Below, one piece after another: positions 37,382 to 49,067 of a stretch of DNA of 64,000 bases (position 1 is the first letter of the stretch; the number at the start of each line of letters is the position of its first letter). The stretch spans positions 4,746,501 through 4,810,500 of the forward strand of contig CM072344.1 of the NCBI GenBank assembly GCA_036874045.1, read 5' to 3'. Source of the DNA: Cymodocea nodosa. Taxonomy: Eukaryota; Streptophyta; Magnoliopsida; Alismatales; Cymodoceaceae. A program made the position numbers and the translations under genes. The notes beneath the pieces are model-generated. The model worked only from the letters and a program-made list of their open reading frames with translations. It was not told where the DNA came from and did not search any database.

Positions 37382-39292
37382 AGTCCATCCTATTACTTCT
37401 TTATAAGTTTTTACTATATCTTTTAATTTAGCAATTTGATCCTCTTTTAAATTTGAAGCAATAATGATTGGACATGTTCATTTTTCTTCCAAAAATATAT
37501 AGGTTAATTCAGGAGGTAAATGTTTTAATTCTAAATGTTGCCCAACAGAAGCTAGAGCTCCTAATTAAACATCATCATTTTCTATATTAATCTCTTCCTG
37601 ATCTCCTTTTACATTTATGCTTTCACTTTCTTCTAAAGTTTCAGAATTGAGTTGCCTATTTAATTCTTCTTGAATGACATCATTTAGCATATCTCTTTCA
37701 TCCTCTAAAAGGTCTATAGTATGTAAGGACATTTCTAACTCCTCAAACTTTTCTGGTTTGAAAATGTTTAATTTAGTATCCTCATTATCATATGCTAACT
37801 TCATTACTCCAGTTTTACAATTTATAATAGCCCCTGATGTTGCTAAGAATGGTCTTCCCAAAATTAAAGATGTATCATTATTTTTATGCTTAATTTGTTG
37901 GGAATCTAAAATTACAATATCAATAGGATATATGAAATTTTTGATTTTAATTAAGACATCCTCTATTTTTCCTCTAGGGTATCTTATACTTCTATCAGCT
38001 AATTGAATAACAATCCTAGTAGGAGTTAAGCCTTCTAATCCTAAAGATGCAAATATATCACTCGGCATAACATTTATACTTGCACCTAGGTCTATTAAGG
38101 TTCTTTCTAGAATGACATCTCCTATGGTGCATGATATAACAGGAATTTCAGGATCAGATAACTTTTTAGGAATTTGTGGTAGAAATAGGGAACTACTTTG
38201 CTCAGCTAAGAAGACTTTCCTTAAAACTTTTCACTCTCTTTTCTTAGTACATCAATCTTTAAGAATTTAGCTAGCACAAGGTGGCATTTTCTACAATAAG
38301 TTTAACAAAGGAATGTTAACTTGTACTTTTTCAAAAATTTCTCTAATTTTTTCTTATTTTTCAGGAAATGTTTGTTGTAATCTTTCAAGATAAGGTGCTA
38401 ATGATTGTGATTTAAAAGATTCTTTTTCTTTCATTTGATTTATTTGATCATTTTTAGTCTCATTTTCAGATTCAGATTTTTCTTCATTGATTTCTACGTT
38501 TTCAGATATTACATTTTCATTATCATTTTGATTTTTGCTCTTATCCACCTTCATATTATTTTTGTTTTGAATTCTTGGTGGTATATTAGTTCCAGATCTT
38601 AATGTTATACATACATCTTCCAGATTTTCATTACTTTCATGATGTTCTTGTATATCATTTTCATGATTATGATCTTCAACTATTTTTAGTTTTAAATTGC
38701 ATTCTTTAAATTCTATTGCATTGATATTTTCTTTTGTCTGTATGCCTTGCAAATTATGCAAATTTGTAACATTAAAGTTTTCATTTGTGTTTTCCTATTG
38801 TATAACTTGTAATTTCATTGTAAATTCATCCAATGCTTTTAATTTTCTTTCCAGATCATCTAATCTCATTGAATTCAATTTTTGATCAATTTTCATTATG
38901 GTTTTTTTAGTTTCGTAAATGACATCAATTTTAGGTTCTAAATATGCTTCTCTATAGTTTAATTGGCTGACTTCTTGTTACTTACACATATATTGTTCTA
39001 GTTTGTCCATGTTTTGCTCTAAGCTATGCTCCCGTCTGTCATACCTATCCCAAACTTCCTTGTCTCTCAACGTATTACACATTCTAAATTGACCATCAGT
39101 TGGGTAAACCATAGGATTCTCATACACAGCTCTATTATATTGAAGATAATTCATTTGTTGTTCATGTGATCTAACCATCTGCAATCGTCTCAGTTTCAAA
39201 CAATCAGAGACGTCATGACCTTCCAAATTACAGAATTCACATATGCTAACTACAAGTTTTAGAAATCTTTGAGCATAATGCCTTATTCTCAA
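37382..39292 (-). pseudogene. Athila-like zinc knuckle and protease region (element A)
   Basis: Minus strand, beginning about 150 bp inside the primer site of LTR A. It encodes a zinc knuckle CEFCNLEGHDVSDC (C-x2-C-x4-H-x4-C) near 39195-39240, a coiled-coil-like part, the ITLRSGTNIPP block (near 38580), an Athila-type LAPYLERLQQTFPEK block (to 38354), a frame-disrupted stretch, then the protease domain (MPSDIFASLGLEGLTPTR, LILGRPFLATSGAIINC) 38068-37565. It breaks off at the start of RT (IGWTMT), where the copia element begins. There is no retrotransposon gag domain between the primer site and the knuckle. Protease sequence is close to 50650-50976. Confidence 0.85.
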
Positions 39293-39442
39293 TTATAGAA
39301 GAAAACACATAACACTCCTCCTGCTATTAAAACAAAATAGCACTCATAGTTGCTTAGCTTCTCAATCCTTGGCAACGACACTAGAAAACTTGTTCTGATT
39401 GTTAACTTCTGTTTGTTAGGTGGCACTAGAGAACTTGATTAG

Positions 39443-39462
39443 TTTCCCGGCAACGGCTCTAG
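39443..39462 (-). other. tRNA-Asp-type primer-binding site of LTR A
   Basis: The minus strand reads AGAGCCGTTGCCGGGAAA, matching the tRNA-Asp primer site usual for Athila elements (TGGCGCCGTTGCCGGGGA-like). It sits a few bases inside the CA end of LTR A. Confidence 0.85.
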
Positions 39463-39468
39463 TAAACT

Positions 39469-41450
39469 TGTATTGATTTGTCTTTATGCTTATATAGATA
39501 ATTACTTTTAGAAGTAAACTAACAACCTTTCTCACAAATTAGATATTAATTCCAATTTGTATTTTAACTACAAGTGCATAGTGTATATTGTATTTGTGTG
39601 CAAATACAGGTCGATCCCATAAAGATTGAGTAAGAATTGTGTACTGTTCTAATTTTTATATTGGAGTTATGTGTTCAGTTAAGCACTCCGTTGAGTTACA
39701 ATTAACATAATGGACTTAGTTCGTGGAGTTATGGCTAACTCAATGGACTAACCTCGTGGACTTAAGTTAACTCTATGAGCCTATCTTTCTAGTTAAATAT
39801 TACTATTTATAGAGGAATTCGACCAACCATTGGGCGGTTCCATAAATTGTAATTAACATCAATTAAGTTCTTTAATATTAGTTAATATTAGATTTATCAT
39901 TAAGCAATACTAACATTCAGTTATTTCAAATAGTAACCATTAAAATCTTTAAGTATCTGGAATGAATCAATTTCAGTAAATTGTAAAACTATTTTCTATT
40001 TTCTGAATCAAACAAACATAAAACACTCACAATACGGACATTGATAACATTAATCATGATATAAAACAAACAATACAACACTTTAATACTAAATGTAAAC
40101 ACAGATAAGTTGTTGTTTTTAGTATTTTTGTTTTGATGTGTTCATGAAGATGGGCGAAAGGTGAAATGTAAAAATCTCTATCGATAGTAAAAACTTCTGT
40201 CACTACATGCGACACGATTACACCACTGAAAACTTAATCACTTACAATCCTGCCTCCTCTCCCTATAGAATCGCGAGTTCAGAATTGCAAGATGATATCC
40301 TCTTCAGCATACTAGCATCAACCCGAAACCAAGGCTAGAAGCTTTACGATCTCTTGAGATATGAGTCGGTGCTTGGTGAAAATGGCTTTCCTTCCTGTGA
40401 TGCGATCACTCCTCACAATGGTTGTCAAGCACCGTGTTTGGCTCAGAATCGACCCGACATTAGGAAAGTATCTTCACAGACCTCCGATGATTGATGATTT
40501 TGGTGATGTTGGTGATTTTTGGTGATGGTGTAGAGCTTCAGTGAACTTCCAACACTGCCTGTAGTTAGCACGGTCCTCCACCTCTACACACACAGCTAAC
40601 CACCCTTTCTTCATTTTTCTCCTCTTCTTTTATATTCCTTCCATAGTAACTACTTCTGCTTAGATGATTGGTTGGATTTCCTTCACTCATATCAACGATG
40701 GTGATTTCTTCTTCCTTCCACGAGTGAATTCTTGCGTGATACGTGTAATCGTGATTTCCCTTCAAATGTCCTGTTTCTATAACCGCTATAGTGGCATATT
40801 AGAAAATAAATGGTTCATGGAGTTATAGATAACTCAACAGACTTACTTTGTTGATTTAACTATAAAACACATGTAATAAAGAAATAAGCTGCTAACATAA
40901 CACGTTACCTTAGTGTGTATTCATGTAACTTAACGCGTACAGTTATGCTAACTTAACGAATTAAACATGTGCATCTCACGTGATATACTAAAGCATTTAA
41001 ATTCAACACGTGCATAAATCTAACTTAACAAGTTCAGATATTTTGGACACTTACGAACCTAACTATCTGATGCCCAGATGCATTTCAGATAGTTAACAGA
41101 TAACTTACCGAAAATCCACTTAAGTTATGCATTAATGTTTCAACATGTGTATTCTAGGAAATAATAAAATATTCTGTTATCGTTAGAAATACAACTGTCC
41201 AGTACATGTAATATAACTCTCCGAAACAGTAGAAAATTCGGATATTTAAGAATTTCACAGCCTGCAATTCACTAACAGTTCAGAAATATACTAAATTAAC
41301 ATTAATTTCCTGAAATTATGTAGATTCTTTCATTAAAGTATATAATATTGCAATTATAACATAATGGCTTAATTCTCATATGATAAGCTAAATATTATGC
41401 AATTAACCATCATTTAACCCTAAATATTATGTACTTTTTCATTCTAAACA
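39469..41450 (-). repeat. LTR A (5' LTR, minus), Athila-like family 2
   Basis: About 1.98 kb, TGTTTAGAATG... at the upper end and CA at the lower end; homologous to LTRs B (52812-54785) and C (61921-63786). A TATA-like site (GGAATATAAAAGAAG, near 40628-40642) on the minus strand gives a U3 of roughly 0.8 kb. Palindromic GTTGAGTTA/TAACTCAAC motifs lie near 39686-39712 and 40815-40860. The primer site follows the lower end and the upper flank (41451) is not a polypurine tract, so this is a 5' LTR. Confidence 0.85.
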
Positions 41451-41649
41451 GGCGTCATCTTGTCTTCATGGTGCAATGGAACATAACAGAATTGCTTTGC
41501 CTTCTACTATTCTAAGTTCTAAATGATTCTACGGATAATACCCTCAAATCCTAAGTTTTAGTATAAATAAACCCTAAGTTTTTGGTAGGTAGTCAGGTCA
41601 TTTTCTTGCGCAAACTCTCACTATCTCATTTTCTTTGGTTGGGCATAAA

Positions 41650-43511
41650 TGTTGCACATGTTTATGAGTTTTTATGGGGTAGATAATTTAACTTACAAAT
41701 TATTAAGGTTTTGTTATGCATAAATTCTAATATTAAGTCAAATTATCTACTTATTCTTAATTCATGCATTTTATATGAAAATTAATCTCATTATGATGTA
41801 TTCTAATTGGTTTTATAAAATGTGATATGTGTGATATTATTTTATTTTAGTAGAGATAAGGTATCTTGTAGGAATTTCAAGATGAATGAAGATTAAATGT
41901 AGAAGATCAAGAAGATCAACTCTTATCCATTGGATCAAAATTCAAGGGCATTAAGACATGGAAGGGGCTTATAAAAGGAGTTGATGTCCAAAATTGGCCC
42001 CCCCCCTCATCTCTCATTTTTCCACAACTCATCCATTTCAAGGGGTTGCTCGTTCCAACAACCGTCGATGCTCGTTCCCTCAACCACCACACGCAAGCTA
42101 TTGTTCACCGGAAGATCGATGCAAATCACTATTCATTTCACTCGCAAATCACTATTCACCGGCCGCAGATCATTGTTCATCAATCACGAAGATCACTGTT
42201 CACTCGCGCCACTCGTCCCGCAATCGTCGAAGCACTTTCGCAACCATCGCACGTAAGCCATTGTTCACCCGCGCACATCACTGTTCACCGATCACAAAGA
42301 TAACTGTTCACTCACGCTGCTTGCATCGCTCGTCCAGCAACCGTCGAAGCACTCCCGTGACCACTGCACGCAAGTCACTGTTCATCCTCTTGCAAGTTAC
42401 TATTCATCCATGCAAATCAATATTTATGTTCAATATAATTCATCGTTCCTGCAGCTTGTGTGAGGACTCTTCGTACTCATTTCATCTTTCATCTTCTTCT
42501 TTAATTTCATGAGTTATCTTGGGACAATAGATTTTTATTAGGTTTTTATATCATTTTCATTTTTTTTGTGTTGTGCTACGTTAAAAACATCAAAAATACT
42601 TTGTATCCTTGCATAATTTATATTTTTAGTATTTGTTGTTTGTGCTATTTAATTTTTGTCTTGTTTATGAGTGATTCAATTTTATCATTGTGAAATCTTG
42701 CTATATGTTATTGTCTTAATGGTACTTAGGTGAATTTCAGTAATATCCATTTGAAAGAAATCAAAATTTGAAGTGAGTATGCAAGTGTATGATTACAAAT
42801 TCATTACTCTATTTTCTGTCCATATTTTTTAAGGTTTGAAGGTTGATTTGAGTGCTAAAACATTTGAGGAAAAATATGAAACTCCTCTAATATGTGTGGC
42901 TATGTTTCTACTTTTATTTCTGAAATTTCGTAATATTTAGAGTTGATTTGATAAGGTTTTGAAAGTTGAAAAGATCAGTGTGTGGAATTTCAGTTTTCTC
43001 TATTTTATCTGTAATATTTTGTGAATTTGCTATTATCTGAAGCGTGAAAAATCTAATTTAACAACTCTATTTTGATCCTTATTCTAAGAAGCTTCCAACG
43101 CACCTGATTTCATCCAATTTGGATAGGTATTCTTTGAGATATAAGGTTTTTAAGATAGGGATGCTGGCAGACGTAATTTTCTGATTTTTAAGGCTATTTT
43201 CACATCTGAATTTCTTGCCAATGCTCTCTTTTGTTTGAAGTTATATAAATTTTATCTTCTGATCTACACTTGGTTGCAATCTTATGATTAATTTCCTGAG
43301 CCTATTTGACATATGCATATGGAATTAAAATTTTGTTAATACAAAAGTTGTGTATAAATCTCAATCTACATTAGTAATTGAGACAACTTCTTAATCTTGA
43401 AATCTAGAAGTACCCAACAAGTCCTTGAGGATGACCTGTATTTGCTAGTGTCTACATCTGATGCCGTGCACTTGTAGTCTTATAAATTTTAAAACTCAAA
43501 ATTAACGAACA
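41650..43511 (+). repeat. 5' LTR of Athila-like family 1 element (plus strand)
   Basis: Ends ...AACGAACA at 43511, directly before a tRNA-Asp-type primer site. A TATA box (CTTATAAAAGGAG, near 41969-41981) lies upstream of a GC-richer transcribed region with short repeats (42050-42420). The left boundary is uncertain; 41650 is the first plausible TG. Another TATA-like site (AGTATAAATAAACC) at 41558 lies outside it. No second LTR copy is found downstream, so the boundary cannot be confirmed by alignment. Confidence 0.6.
42050..42425 (+). repeat. CACTGTTCACC-type short repeat cluster in LTR
   Basis: About ten to thirteen variants of ATCACTGTTCACCG / CACTATTCACCGG with CGCAA and CGTCGAAGCACT spacers, much GC-richer than the surroundings, just downstream of the TATA box at 41970. 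Open frames here exist only because the repeat lacks stops. Confidence 0.8.
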
Positions 43512-43517
43512 AGTTTT

Positions 43518-43536
43518 TGTCACCGTTGCTGGGGAA
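43518..43536 (+). other. tRNA-Asp-type primer-binding site, plus-strand element
   Basis: TGTCACCGTTGCTGGGGAA immediately follows the LTR end ACGAACA plus a few bases. It fixes the orientation of the element and the start of its internal region. Confidence 0.85.
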
Positions 43537-43620
43537 TTGGCAAGGTTTGATCTTAGCTTTTATTTATCTAGATTAAGAATTTGGTTGTTTACTTAGCATT
43601 ACATTCTTAAAGGAAGTACA

Positions 43621-45368
43621 ATGGAATATGATTTCTATGCCTTTGAGAATGGAGAAAGTTTTTATTATGACTTATGCCAAATGGAAGGACATAGTACGAA
43701 GGATTGTGTGCACTACTTTTTGTATGAGAACCCTGATAGGGTAAATCAAGTTTGTGCTAAATGTTGTTGACTCGGTCATCTTGAACATGAATGTTTACAG
43801 GACCCTTCTCAAGATGCACTAAATACATCTAGTGAATTTCAATCCTATCTTGAACAATATGAGCCAAATGATTATTATAATACTAACTCACAAAGTAATG
43901 AAGTAGAGGGTAGCAATTTTGGGCCTAATTTGGTAGGACGGATAGAAGTTCTAGGAGATCAGATGGAGGAGCTAGTTAGGTTATTAGAGGAGGAGAAATG
44001 CCCTTTAGAACCATCTATGCTTGTTGATCCTTTTTCTGAACCTAATTATGAATCAATAAATCAAATACAAAATGATCTACCTAAGGCTAATCTAGAAGAA
44101 AATATTTTTAAGGAGCTAACCCTCACACTAAGTACTAGCTTAGAAGATTTTGTGGAGATAGAAACTATAGATGAGAAGGAAGATATAAGTGACTTAGATG
44201 AACCTGTTGATGCTTATGTCACTCTAAGGTCTAGTAAGGAAATTGATCAACCTGAACCAATTATTCAACAAGAAGCAATTTTAGAAGAAAAAAAGATAGT
44301 AATAAGTTAAATGAGAGAGTTAAGGAAAATGAAAAGAAAGAGATTAATGATGAAGATAAACAAAGTAATGAAGATGAATTAGGAGATAATGACAAAATGG
44401 TAGAACCACCTCATCCTACTTTACTTGCACCATTTCCTAGTAGACTAGAGTTGAAAGAAAATTCCAAAGATGATCAAATAAGAAAAATTTTTGAACAAGT
44501 GCAAGTCAACATACCACTCTTAGATTTAATAACAACATTACCACCTTGTGCCAAATTTCTTAAAGAGTGGTGTACAAAGAAAAGAACTAAGAAGGTGTTA
44601 AAACAAGCTTTCCTAGCTAATGAGGCTAGTTCTCTTTTTACTACACATCTCCCAAAAAAACTTGATGATCCAAGCACTCCCTTTATTTCTTGCATTATTA
44701 GGCATAAAACTTTTAATAGAGTTCTCATTGACTTAGGAGTAGGAATTAATGTAATGCCTATTAGTGTATACTCTTTACTAGGATTGGAAGGTTTGTTACA
44801 TACAAGAATTGTTATCCAGTTAGCTAATAGATCCATTAGGCATCCTCATGGAAAAATTGAAGATGTTCTTATAAAAATTAAAGATTGTATTTACCCTATA
44901 GACTTTATTGTATTAGACACTTGTAATCCACCTGATAATTCTGATTTCATTCCACTCATTCTAGGGAGACCATTCTTAGCTACAGCTCAAGTTGTAATTA
45001 ATTGTAGAAGTGGAACCATGAAATTGTCTTATGGAGTTTCTAAGCTTATTTTAAATATTTTTAACCCAAAAGATGAAGAAGTTCAGGTAAGTGAGGGGAA
45101 TGAGGTAAACATTAGTGTGATTCAATTCTTAGAGGATGAAGATGAAGAAGTAGTGGACACATTATCTGAGGAAATGTTAACTTCGTTGAGAAAAGATGAG
45201 TCACCAAGGAGTGGGGTTGATAATCAAGTATTAGATGTTGATAAGGTAGTTAAAGAAGATGAGCCCATATTAGAAAATCTAAGTGTCCCTTCACATGAGA
45301 CTACTACATTAGAGACACCAACTTTAGAGCTTAAACCTCTTCCTGAAAGTCTAAAATATTATTTTTAG
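43621..45368 (+). pseudogene. Athila-like zinc-knuckle and protease ORFs (family 1)
   Basis: The ATG at 43621 lies only about 85 bp after the primer site. Residues 20-55 hold two zinc knuckles. The first, YYDLCQMEGHSTKDC, has lost its first Cys; the second, CAKCC-stop-LGHLEHEC, contains a TGA at 43768. An acidic linker runs to 44310, after which the frame shifts. 44397-45368 holds PFPSRLELKE, IFEQVQVNIPLLDLI and the protease RVLIDLGVGINVMP. The catalytic Asp is kept, but the following Ala-Ser of the family (DLGASIN) is changed to Val-Gly. LILGRPFLATAQVVINC follows. There is no gag capsid domain between primer site and knuckles. RT follows in another frame. Confidence 0.88.
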
Positions 45369-47002
45369 GAGAAAATGAGACATTCCCAGTAATTATTGCA
45401 AGAAACCTTACAAAAATGCAAGAAATAAGTTTATTAAAGCTGTTAAAGAAATTTAAAGGTGCTATAGGTTGGACAATGACTAATATTAAAGGAATAAGCC
45501 CCGCCATTTGTCAACATAGGATATATCTTGAAGATAATGCAAAGCCCACAAGAGAACCTCAAAGACGATTAAATCCCAATATAAAAGAGGTAGTAAAGAA
45601 AGAAATCATAAAATGGCTAGACAAAGACATTATTTACCCCATCTCTAATAGTACTTGGGTGAGTCCTGTACAAGTGGTTCCTAAGAAATCTAGAGTGACA
45701 ATCATAGAAAATGATGAGCATGAATTAATACCTACTAGGATTTAGACTGGTTGGCATGTTTGCATTGACTATAGAAAGCTCAACTCTGCAACTAGAAAAG
45801 ATCATTTTCCCTTATATTTTGTTGACCAAATGCTTGAAAAATTGGTAGGGTAAGAGTTTTATTGCTTCCTAGATGGGTATTCTAGGTATAACCAAATTCC
45901 TGTAACTCTAGAAGACCAAGACAAAACCACCTTCACTTGTCCCTTTGGAACATATGCTTTCAAATGTATGCCTTTTGGTCTTTGTAATGCTCCTACCACA
46001 TTCCAAAGATGTATGATAGGAATCTTTAGTGACATGACTGAAAACTGTTTAGAGATTTTCATGGATGATTTCTCAATTTTTGGACTATCTTTTGAGTCAT
46101 GCCTTCACAATTTAAGTCTTGTATTAGAAAGATGCATGTCAAAGAACTTGGTTCTTAACTAGGAAAAATGTCAATTTATGGTCAAAAGTGGGGTAGTGTT
46201 GGGACATGTGGTTTCGAAAAAGGGGTTGGAAGTTGATAGAGATAAGGTAGAATTGATTACCAATCTTCCTAAGCCTAAGACAGTGAAGGATATTAGAGCA
46301 TTTTTAGGCCATGCTGGGTTTTATAGGAGGTTTCTCAAGGATTTTAGCAAGATTGCTAGACCTTTGACAAACCTATTAAAGGATGTCCCATTTGTTTTTA
46401 ATGTAGAATGTAAGGAAGCTTTTTACAAGTTGAAAAATCATCTTGCTTCTACTCTTGTGGTCCAATCTCCAGATTGGAATCATCCTTTTGAATTAATGTG
46501 TGATGCTTCTAACTATGCTATAGGAGCAGTCTTAGGGCAAAAGATAGATAAGCTTCCTAGAGTTATTTGTTATGCTAGCAAGACACTTAATGAAGCTCAA
46601 TTAAATTATACCACTACTGAAAAGGAGTTGCTAGCTATTGTTTTTGCATTGGAAAAATTCAGATCGTATCTTTTAGGAGCAAAAATTGTGGTATACACTT
46701 ATCATGCAGGATTGAAACATCTACTAGCAAAGAAAGATTCAAAACCACGATTAATACGATGGATATTATTGCTCCAAGAGTTCAATATTGAAATCAAGGA
46801 TAAAATGGGGTGTGCAAACGTAGTGGTTGATCATCTCTCTAGACTTCAAATACCACTCTTCGATTCAAATATCAAAGACTCTTTTCCTGATGAGCAATTA
46901 TTAGTTGTTAGTGCTGTCCCATGGTATGTAGACATTGTGAATTACTTAATCACAGGATTGACACTATCTGAATGGTCTAAACAAGACAAAAAGTTTTTTT
47001 AG
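45369..47002 (+). pseudogene. Ty3/gypsy (Athila-like) reverse transcriptase and RNase H
   Basis: Single frame with in-frame stops at 45743 (TAG), 45851 (TAA) and 46160 (TAG). Blocks: GWTMTNIKGISPAICQHRIY, WVSPVQVVPKK, the palm motif FMDDF (near 46060), [37 protein letters not shown], then RNase [18 protein letters not shown] and [21 protein letters not shown] conserved TDH of RNase H is TYH here (near 46700), so a catalytic Asp is lost. The protein is cut by a frameshift near 47000 before integrase. It lies on the + strand, opposite to neighbouring gypsy pieces. Confidence 0.93.
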
Positions 47003-48219
47003 CTCGGGTTAAGTATTTTCATTGGGAGGATCCATATCTTTTCAAGCAATGCTCAGACTTGATTTTGAGATGGTGCATTCTTGAAAATGAGATCAAAAGT
47101 GTTCTTTCTTTTTGTCAGGACCAAGCATGTGGCAGACGCTTTGGATCAGGCAAAACTATAGCAAAAGTTTTACAATGCGGGTTCTTTTGGCCAACTCTAT
47201 TTAAAGATGCTCATGCCTATTGTTTAAATTGTGCTAGGTGCCAGCAAATAGGAAGAATTTCAAAAAGAAATATGATGCCCTTATCCCCTGTTCTTGAAGT
47301 AAAAGTATTTGATGTTTGGGGGATTGACTTTATGGGTCCATTTCCAATGTCAATGGGATATTCTTATATTTTGTTGGCAATGGATTATGTGTCAAAATGG
47401 ATAGAAGCAATCCCAACAAGGACCAATGACAATAAGGTGGTAGTTAACTTTGTAAGGAATAATATCATTGCTCGTTTTGGTATGCCAAAAGCTATTATTA
47501 GTGATAGGGGTATGCATTTTTGTAATCGAAGTTTTGAAGCATTAATAAAACGATATGGAATCGTACATATAATTGCTATCCCTTACCACCCTCAAACGTG
47601 TGGACAAGTGGAGATTGCAAATAAGCAGATCAAGCTAATCTTGAAAAAAGTTGTAAACCACACGAGGAAGGATTGGTCAGAAAAATTAGTAGATGCTTTA
47701 TGGGCATATCGAATGGCATATAAAAACAATCTAGTAATGTCACCATATAGGATGGTGTATGGTAAAGCTTGCCACCTACTTGCAAAAGTGGAGTATAAAG
47801 CCTATTGGGCTATTAAGAAGATTAATACTGATTTGGATGAAGCAGGTAATGTACGGAAACTACAGTTGGTAGAATTGGAAGAGTTACGAAATGATGCATA
47901 TGAAAAAACTATAGCAAGTAAAGAAAAGATGAAAGCATTACATGACAAGAAAATTCTCAAAAAGACATTTTCGCATGGACAAGAGGTATGGCTCTACATG
48001 TCTCGACTCCACTTGCACTTGGGGAAGTTGAGATCCCATTGGACTAGACCCTTTGTCATTCACCAAGTTTATCCTTATGGCACAGTTGAAATTGAAGATC
48101 CAAGAAATCATAAAGTTTTCAAGGTAAACGGGCATAGACTCAAGCCCATACTAAGGACAACTAGGGGAATGTCATTTAGAGTTGAGGAAACTCCATTGAA
48201 TGAACCAAGGCTTGAATAG
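47003..48219 (+). pseudogene. Ty3/gypsy (Athila-like) integrase
   Basis: 386-codon open frame from 47059. The N-terminal zinc motif is decayed: the expected histidines are replaced (CQDQACGRRFG), but CLNCARCQ is kept. The catalytic core has Asp in GIDFMGPFP, Asp in ISDRGMHF and Glu in CGQVEIAN. Then come WAYRMAYKNN, YGKACHLLAKVEYKAYWA and a C-terminal part with GQEVWLYMSRLHLHLGKLRS and FKVNGHRLKP. Length fits the family. The ORF ends at 48219 and a gag ORF starts about 210 bp later. Confidence 0.95.
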
Positions 48220-48333
48220 TAGAGATTAACTTGATGTGTTAGCTTTTCATGGTATTTTGTTATATAATTAGTTTTCTCTTTTCAGTTTCATTTTCATTTC
48301 AATTGTTTGAATAATACTAATGTTTTTCTTTTT

Positions 48334-48348
48334 GTTGTATTCTGTAGG
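48334..48348 (+). promoter_or_regulatory. Splice-acceptor-like site before gag
   Basis: A T-rich tract (TTTTTCTTTTTG) followed by TATTCTGTAG then GAG at 48348, between the integrase stop and the gag ATG at 48431. It is compatible with a spliced subgenomic message for gag. This is inference only; no donor has been tested. Confidence 0.35.
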
Positions 48349-48430
48349 AGAACAAGTTAACCTTTGAATGTCCCTTTTGTTTCTACTGGATGTTGGTACG
48401 TTCTTTTACTTGTTGTTGTTTTGATTATGT

Positions 48431-49067
48431 ATGCCTAAGTGGATAAGGAGGGATAATAATCGATTGATTAGGGTAGAAACCATAGAAGATACCATGGATG
48501 TAAAAGCATCTTCTGTTGGGAATATTTTATACTCTAAGATGGTTGATGAACCATCTTGCATTGAATTACCTGAATTTGAGGGTGATAAGTTTGAGTTTAA
48601 GTTTCATTTTATTGGGTAGTTACCACATTTTCATGGTCTAGAAAGGGAAGATGCCCATTACTTTTTGAAGGAATTTAATGAAGTGTGCCAAATGATGAGG
48701 GTGCCACAAATGAGTATGGATGCTATAAAATTGAGATATATTCCATTTAGTTTGAAGGATGTAGCCAAAAGATGGTTGTATACTCTTACTCCAGGTTCTA
48801 TCGAGTCTTGGAGATGATTTTGTTCGGAAGATGAAAGAAATATGGTTTTGTCATCAAAAAGTTGGGGAGTCTTTCTGGAAGTATTTTGAATGATTTCGTG
48901 ACTTGTTAACTCAATGCCCTCATCATGGTATCAACAAGGCTCAATTGGTAGGCATAGTTTATGAAGGAGTCAGTGTGGCCACCAAAACATTATTGGAATC
49001 AACTTGTCAAAATGATTTTCTAAAATTGAATCTTGAGGATGTTTGGCAATTTTTAGTGAATGATCCG
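48431..49067 (+). pseudogene. Athila-like gag (capsid) relic located after integrase
   Basis: Encodes the Athila-type gag capsid region: MVDEPSCIELPEFEGDKFEF, then after a TAG stop (48617) LPHFHGLEREDAHYFLKEF, MDAIKLRYIPFSLKDVAKRW, LYTLTPGSIESW and, after a frame disturbance, LLTQCPHHGINKAQLVGIVY and DVWQFL. It is related to gag at 57880-59217 and 51991-52755. It breaks at about 49067, where minus-strand RNase H begins. Its position downstream of integrase is unusual for the lineage. Confidence 0.85.

Noticed and set aside
41981-42512. Three overlapping open frames in the plus-strand LTR
   Set aside because: Produced by the CACTGTTCACC repeat, which lacks stops in all frames; no protein resemblance.
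45355-45380. Possible programmed -1 frameshift (TTATTTTTAGG) between protease and RT
   Set aside because: The site does not fit a standard slippery heptamer, and the related element E has protease and RT in one frame, so a simple indel is more likely.
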